DNA from: Dehalococcoidia bacterium UBA6495
Lineage (GTDB): Bacteria > Chloroflexota > Dehalococcoidia > Lucifugimonadales > UBA826
NCBI GenBank assembly: GCA_002435305.1
Contig: DJMH01000013.1
Coordinates: 1-42,337, forward strand
Length of the DNA: 42,337 nt
Reading direction: 5' to 3'
The notes beneath the pieces were generated by a model, which saw only the letters and a list, made by a program, of their open reading frames with translations, searched no databases and was not told where the DNA came from. The translations under genes were made by a program, and so were the position numbers. Numbering within the stretch: the first letter of the stretch is position 1; every line of letters starts with the position of its first letter. Below are positions 42,270-42,337 of the stretch, one piece after another.

Positions 42270-42337
42270 TCATAAAAATGGATCAGCCAAAAATTCTCTA
42301 GGTATCATTGTCACCTCTGGGGCTTGCAAAAGTCTAC
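42270..42337 (-). CDS. C-terminal fragment of an unidentified gene (right edge)
   Basis: On the minus strand a frame enters from the edge and stops at 42270-42272 after 21 codons, ending ...EVTMIPREFLADPFL. It lies 23 bp upstream of the protease start on the same strand, so it could share its transcript. Too short to identify; it may be chance. Confidence 0.3.
   Translation of the reverse strand, partial: RLLQAPEVTMIPREFLADPFL

Noticed and set aside
1..42337. Mobile elements, CRISPR arrays, tRNA and rRNA genes
   Set aside because: No transposase, integrase, terminal repeats, regular repeat arrays or cloverleaf sequences were seen on reading both strands.

Overview
The window looks like chromosomal DNA of an uncultivated marine Chloroflexota bacterium of the SAR202 / Dehalococcoidia type. 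This is inference from gene content. The clues are a type I sulfatase, a PAMO-like flavin monooxygenase, two Ldh2-family dehydrogenases, several SDRs, a COG3618 lactonase-type hydrolase, a CofE enzyme of coenzyme F420 synthesis, a MEMO-family protein and lipoproteins with classical lipoboxes, in moderately AT-rich DNA. No rRNA, tRNA, CRISPR array, insertion sequence or phage gene was seen. Genes are tightly packed, with short or overlapping junctions, and only one gene-free stretch slightly exceeds 300 bases (30790-31100). That stretch holds a promoter, a TPP riboswitch and its terminator.

Region 1 (1-12 kb) is mostly accessory catabolism. It opens with the N-terminus of a lipoprotein running off the left edge, then a sulfatase, an Ldh2 dehydrogenase, a membrane protein with a SAP-like N-terminus and an SDR. 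Two small dimeric alpha/beta-barrel proteins (GYD and ABM-like), a methyltransferase-like protein, a Baeyer-Villiger-type flavoprotein and a DUF805 protein follow. On the minus strand a compact four-gene operon (11253 to 8026) encodes a MEMO-family protein, an L-rhamnose/L-fucose mutarotase, an SDR sugar dehydrogenase and a COG3618 lactonase. The last three fit the first steps of oxidative 6-deoxysugar catabolism. With the nearby sulfatase, this suggests use of sulfated deoxysugar polysaccharides such as fucoidan.

Region 2 (11.4-33.5 kb) is mainly housekeeping. It holds prs and secA, then a minus-strand run citE-like / folB / AAA ATPase / valS. After these come cofE, a zinc-ribbon protein, tenA with a cyclophilin-like gene, glpK with a second Ldh2 gene, and a minus-strand run of a decarboxylating dehydrogenase, leuS and leuB. 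A NUDIX gene follows, then a TPP-riboswitch-controlled thiG-thiE-thiS operon and a methyltransferase.

Region 3 (33.6-42.3 kb) holds a YjhG/YagF-type sugar-acid dehydratase, an NHL beta-propeller, a tiny CxxC protein followed at once by an amidase, an 843-residue divergent transketolase-like enzyme behind a long leader, and a trypsin-like lipoprotein with a long Thr/Pro linker. A few residues of a further gene lie at the right edge.

No completely new system can be proven from sequence alone. The best candidates for unusual biology are the flavin monooxygenase whose fingerprint His is Ile, the transketolase-like enzyme with GEF in place of the GDG cofactor motif, the ThiS that ends in Ser after the Gly-Gly, and the MEMO-linked deoxysugar operon.
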